A stretch of DNA of 64,000 nt from Acanthaster planci (Eukaryota; Echinodermata; Asteroidea; Valvatida; Acanthasteridae). The notes under the pieces were generated by a model. It did not search any database. It was not told the origin of the DNA and saw only the letters and a list, made by a program, of their open reading frames with translations. Shown in pieces: positions 59,745-64,000 of this stretch. The first letter of the stretch is position 1. Each line of letters begins with the position of its first letter. Location: NCBI RefSeq assembly GCF_001949145.1, contig NW_019091390.1, forward strand, positions 576,710 through 640,709, given 5' to 3'. A program made the position numbers and the translations under genes.

Positions 59745-59965
59745 GCGCCGCATAGCGGCGCAAGATGGAGAACTTCACTGTGAATACACATAAATGTTGT
59801 AATCGCATGGGCGCCATTTGAACAAGCGATACGCCTGCACAATGCACATTAATGCACAGGGGACACCGTGGCAGGCACGTACACCTGGTGCGCCCTAAGC
59901 TTTACCGTGAACCGCGCATGTGTATCACTTTCTCAAATGGCGCCCATGGTAATTACACCTTTTGG
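59745..59965. mobile_element. MITE-like inverted repeat with adjacent GC hairpin
   Basis: CATGGGCGCCATTTGA at 59806-59821 is exactly inverted at 59933-59948 (TCAAATGGCGCCCATG). Imperfect pairing extends to about 45 bases per arm (59792-59835 and 59920-59965). A separate perfect hairpin GCGCCGC-ATA-GCGGCGC lies at 59745-59761. No coding content. Confidence 0.65.
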
Positions 59966-60218
59966 GCAGTTATCCATCTTGCTCCCTCGTGCTGTATGAT
60001 CTTTGGAAAAAAGTACTGTGAGCAGAAACTATGCATTGCTGGAATGTTTTAGCTTTTTAGCCTAACATAGGGTTAACTGAGAAACTAATCAGAGTGTCTC
60101 ACACCTTCAAGGGGTTCTGCCAGTTGACGAAAACAATCTACAAAACAACCAAAAGAGTTTCCCTCCATGAGTTCTACCATGTGGTGGTGTCAGTCCCATT
60201 GGACAGGGTTCCCGCGGC

Positions 60219-60500
60219 CTAAAAAGTCATGGAAATTTGTTTTTGTTACCCAAGCCTGGAAAAGTCATGGAATTTTGTAAAAATTACAAAGTCATGGAAA
60301 AGTCATAGTCAGTTTTCAAATGCTGTTTGTGATTTCTATTTCTATTATCAGAAAGAAGTGCATAAAATGCAGGGTTGTATTCGCAACTTTAAAAGTCTGC
60401 ATAGTCCAAGAAATCACATTATTGGGTCATGTATTTTCATTATTCAGTCATGGAAAAGTCATAGAATTTCATTGTCCTTTAGGTGCAGGAACCCTGATTG
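60219..60500. repeat. AAAGTCATGGAA interspersed repeat cluster
   Basis: AAAAGTCATGGAA and close variants occur at least six times between 60219 and 60465. Such words are part of a common animal interspersed repeat; the family was not identified here. Confidence 0.55.
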
Positions 60501-62132
60501 GACACTTTTAAGCAGCGTAAAATTATGATGAGGACAAATCCCTAAGTCCAGCAGAAGTGTTTTGCTGCCCCCCCCCAAAAAAAATCGAATTGCAGTCACA
60601 CTCTCTCATCCCTTCAGCTTTTGTCAAAAACACCCGTAGTTCTCCAGCTTTTATTTTGAACTGAGGAACTGGAAGATTTGTTATTGAGCTGTGAGGTTGT
60701 CGCACCTGGCCAAGTCCATTGTCATGGGCATGCAGGGTTGTTCAGAAACAGTGGAGTAAAAAAACACACAAGGACCTTGTGGCTGGTTATTTCCAGGGTG
60801 TGTAACTCAGGCAACAACACTAAGAAACCTCAAGGGTATTATTTGTTTCCTTGTCTGTGTCCCATCCGAAGTTGCACAAGTTCCCATACCCGTACTTTTC
60901 CAAAGTTTGCTGACCCCAAAGTGTAAACTGTGCTTTGTTGGCCAAAATGAAACCATGCCTAATTCTTGCCAGAAGGAAGCTTTAATACAAGGGGCATGTT
61001 TTTGATACTTGCCATTCGAAGTATTTGTTTTGTTGATTTTTGTTGTGTGCATGTTGTGTTTATGGGGGTTGATCGTATCTGTAGGTCAAAGCAAAGTAAA
61101 TGGGATCCTGGCATAAAAGATTAGTGAAAGAATGTTGTTCCAAGAAAATTGTGGAACATTTCTGGAGTGCATAATTGCAAGTGTGGCCATCTGTTGCCAT
61201 TATTGACAGATGGCAAATACTTGCATATCTGGCTGTAATCCTGTAATTCGAGAGAAGAAAGCCACCAGTGGTGTGTGAAATAGTACAATTACAATTGAAT
61301 TAGTTGACATTTGTCAAGTTGAACCCTGTGTTAGCAGTTTTTGTTCATACGTTGCCGGCTTTACACAATTGCACCCATAGAGATTATACAAGGGAAGTTT
61401 TTTTCTTTTGGTAGTTTATAAAACCACAAGGTGGTTAAGTTAAGTTGGCTCAAGGCGAAATGCTGGGTGTTACAAGGTTTCTTGTGTTGTGACCTGCGAG
61501 CATTAGGTCTTACCTTGACTCTTGGATAGAATGTGACATTGACTGGAGTCAGTATTAACTTGTTTTAAACCCTTGAAGTCTTTACCATGGGTACATTGAA
61601 TTGTTATTCATACAGTGTAGTTCAACTGTTTTACTGTTCCAGCTTGGAGTATTGCGCAATGTCTGAACTCTGACCTTTTATCATTGTTGAACTTTTGCTT
61701 GACTGCCAAACACTCTCAGGGATCGGTAACCTGGTTACAAATGCTATATTAGGAAACTTTCTCTGAGTGGCTCTGAGTGGCCACATCTGACCCTGGTGAC
61801 CAAGGGGTCAGGTGAAACCTTGAATATTGATTAGGAGAGCTGGTAGGTAGGTATGATAAGGTCCTAGTCCAGACAATAACCTGATGATTGCACCTACCTA
61901 TTTACATTGATTGGTTGTACGACTTGCAGTCAGCATTGCACAATAGGTTGTACATGCCATGTTTCACAGTTTTCAGTATCGGACACATGCTGAAAGATTT
62001 GTGTAGCTGTATGTGTGTGTCTGACACCAGAGAGCTACTCAGGGTGTTGGTCCCCCTACATGTAGTTCTTATGGAAACAAGGGGGTGAGGAAACTTTAAA
62101 GGGGGAAAAATAATGTACATTTACATTTTCAG

Positions 62133-62215
62133 GTTAGCAAAACTGACCACAATGAAATTCTTCAAAAGTGCGATGTCATTTCTGACTGTAGCTTTCACAA
62201 TGAGGAGCTGTTTAG
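62133..62215 (+). other. Weak candidate exon with GC donor
   Basis: A good acceptor (ACATTTTCAG) precedes 62133 and a possible GC donor (TTTAG then GCAAGT) follows 62215. It contains ATG 62152 opening MKFFKSAMSFLTVAFTMRSC, which looks like a signal peptide start. Spliced to the possible first exon ending at 57114 it would be a plausible translation start, but no further exon supports it. Confidence 0.15.
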
Positions 62216-64000
62216 GCAAGTGGTTAAACATGGTCTGTTTACTTAGGGAAGAAAGTTCATGGCGTGTTCATTGTATTCAGCTGGGCTGAAGCCAACTTCG
62301 TCCCTGTCGGTAGTCTGGGCCTATAAGGCTGGATATGACTAGATTTATGCTCACAAAAAGTGGGGCCAAACAACACCTGTAGTATTGGATGCTGTGTTGA
62401 GAAGAATCAATTTCAAATCCAGTCATAGCATATCTGACAAGCCTCCATGAAACATCCTGAGCATACGTGTAGACATGTTCTTTAGATGTGTAGATTAGCC
62501 TGCCAGTGAGGCAACGACATTGATTGTGTAATGCTCATAACTCCCTAGGGTGTGAGTGGTTTTGTATTGAAAATGGAGGATTAAGCCCTGTAGGGTGTAT
62601 CTGAAACGTACGTTAAATTATTTTATGGTCCCTAATTTTTCACTTTCTTTTCAATTTTCTGTGGGTTAACCGATGACATTTTGAGTCATTCCCACAAAAC
62701 AAAATCACCCCATGAAAAGTGATCCTCCGAAGTCTGCTTGCAGCCATTTTTCAAGTGATGACCCTCAACATCTCGGGCACTTAGGACCATTTTTCAACCA
62801 TATTTTTTTTAACCATTCTGCTCTCAGATGAAAGCCCAACTGAGACCCAGGGAGTTGATCTTGGCAACGATTTACACAATCTCACCATTTTGGGGGGCCA
62901 TACAATCTCCTTTTTCAAAATATACTGTGGGGGGAGGGGGGCACTTTTAATGCTAATGAGCCGGCCAGAAATTCTCACTTGAATTAGTGGACTGCACCCT
63001 GTATGGGCTACATATAGCCTCTAGAGGCACTGCATTGTGTGAAACAAGTTTTGCTTGTTATTCATGTGTCTATGAAGTCTTAAAATTTTGCGGGGTACAC
63101 TTGTCATATGAGCACAGACGACATGATTCAACTTCCCGATAATGTGCTGTACTGCCACTGTGTTTTATTCCTCCATGGTTGTGTTATTTCGGTCTTTGTG
63201 CATGCTAGAGGATTCTATCTAAATTAAGCACTTTTTGCTCAATACTAACAAGTTTTTAATAGTGTGCATTTGCAACTGGCCCGTTTTTGGCCCCCAAAAT
63301 GTAATCTGTAAAAGTGCAAACAATGATGCTGTCTTCAGCATGTGATCCCAGGGAATGAGCATTTCTTTGAAAATAATTATTGCCCTTAAGAAAAAAAAAC
63401 TGTAAAATGCGGATGTATGAAGTACCTCAAGGTTAAGTTGGCTTACTCTGCATGGAGCTTTGTACAATGAAGCCTCTTAGGCCCTCGGTGAGGGTGACCC
63501 ACGAACATAAAGTACACCAGGTTGACACATAAGAGTGGAGGTGATCCCCATTCTCTGCTGTACAGTGCAAGTAAGAAACTTTCTCCACTTACAGAGGGAG
63601 GAGGACCAATCGATGGACTGTCCCACACAGGTTCTTTGAAAAGCAGTGAAGTGATTGTATGCTAATGCCTTCGCGCATGGTTCAACTCTCTGATGAAGAA
63701 AGTAGGAAAACAAGTTTGTGTACTGGACCAGAAGCCTCCGACACAGCTGGGCCACACTGTTATAAGTTTAGGGATTGACTTTCAGGGACCAACAACTGCA
63801 ACTTCATCAAGGGTGTACAAGTTAAAAGTAAACATCTGTGGGTTTGATTATAGGGAGGGCCAGAGGCAAATTCTTTGATGTAGTATGCCACTTATTTTGC
63901 CCCTAAGTTTACAAAAGTATTTCTTGTAATAATTTTTGGACTTGTTCTATGTTAATTGGCGGATTGAAAGTCAGACAAGTTTTCTGTGCTTTGGCTCAAT

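Larger units (their letters stand above)
57115..64000. other. Right flank, no confident gene
   Basis: About 6.9 kb of AT-rich sequence with inverted repeats, a homopyrimidine tract (about 59361-59431) and interspersed-repeat words. It could be intergenic or a long first intron following the donor at 57114. One N lies at 58886. Only weak exon candidates were found, the best being 62133-62215. Confidence 0.4.

Noticed and set aside
1-64000. tRNA, rRNA or CRISPR features
   Set aside because: No cloverleaf with intact A and B boxes, no ribosomal core sequence and no spacer-repeat array were found by eye on either strand.

Overview
This is a eukaryotic genomic window: spliced genes with canonical GT/AG introns, one 767-base assembly gap, and many small non-autonomous transposons and minisatellites. 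No prokaryotic, viral or CRISPR features are seen. Gene content (fukutin, a VMAC-type coiled-coil protein, an FBXL12-like F-box protein and a huge apolipophorin/apoB-type lipoprotein ending in von Willebrand domains) and the repeat style suggest an invertebrate deuterostome. An echinoderm such as a starfish is my best guess, and a hemichordate is not excluded.

Layout. (1) 1-8.3 kb, plus strand: the last six coding exons of fukutin, with the N-terminal exon(s) beyond the left edge, and a long 3' UTR. (2) 8.3-10.7 kb: intergenic, with a 127-bp tandem repeat carrying a perfect hairpin. (3) 10.9-11.4 kb, minus: a single-exon VMAC homologue. (4) 11.8-14.2 kb, plus: a CRE/TATA promoter and a two-coding-exon F-box/leucine-rich-repeat gene whose poly(A) signal lies inside a dispersed repeat, followed directly by a complete hAT-type foldback MITE with an 8-bp target duplication. 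(5) 15.1-18.2 kb: intergenic. (6) 18.2-55.2 kb, minus: one complete apolipophorin/apoB-like gene, reconstructed here as 45 coding exons with matching phases, about 3,574 residues. It runs from signal peptide through lipid-transfer N module, predicted furin site, beta-rich lipid-binding region with a 2.2-kb exon, helical region, vWD, C8-like and vWA-like domains to a Cys-rich tail. (7) 55.3-64 kb: the upstream region, with a possible divergent plus-strand promoter and 5' exon near 57 kb and otherwise mostly repeats.

How the genes relate: they form no operon and no single pathway. Fukutin acts in Golgi glycosylation of alpha-dystroglycan, the F-box protein in SCF ubiquitin ligation, VMAC is cytoskeleton-associated, and the large protein is a secreted lipid carrier. 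The exon coordinates of the lipoprotein gene were derived by hand from splice sites and reading-frame continuity. A further exon inside the gap cannot be excluded.
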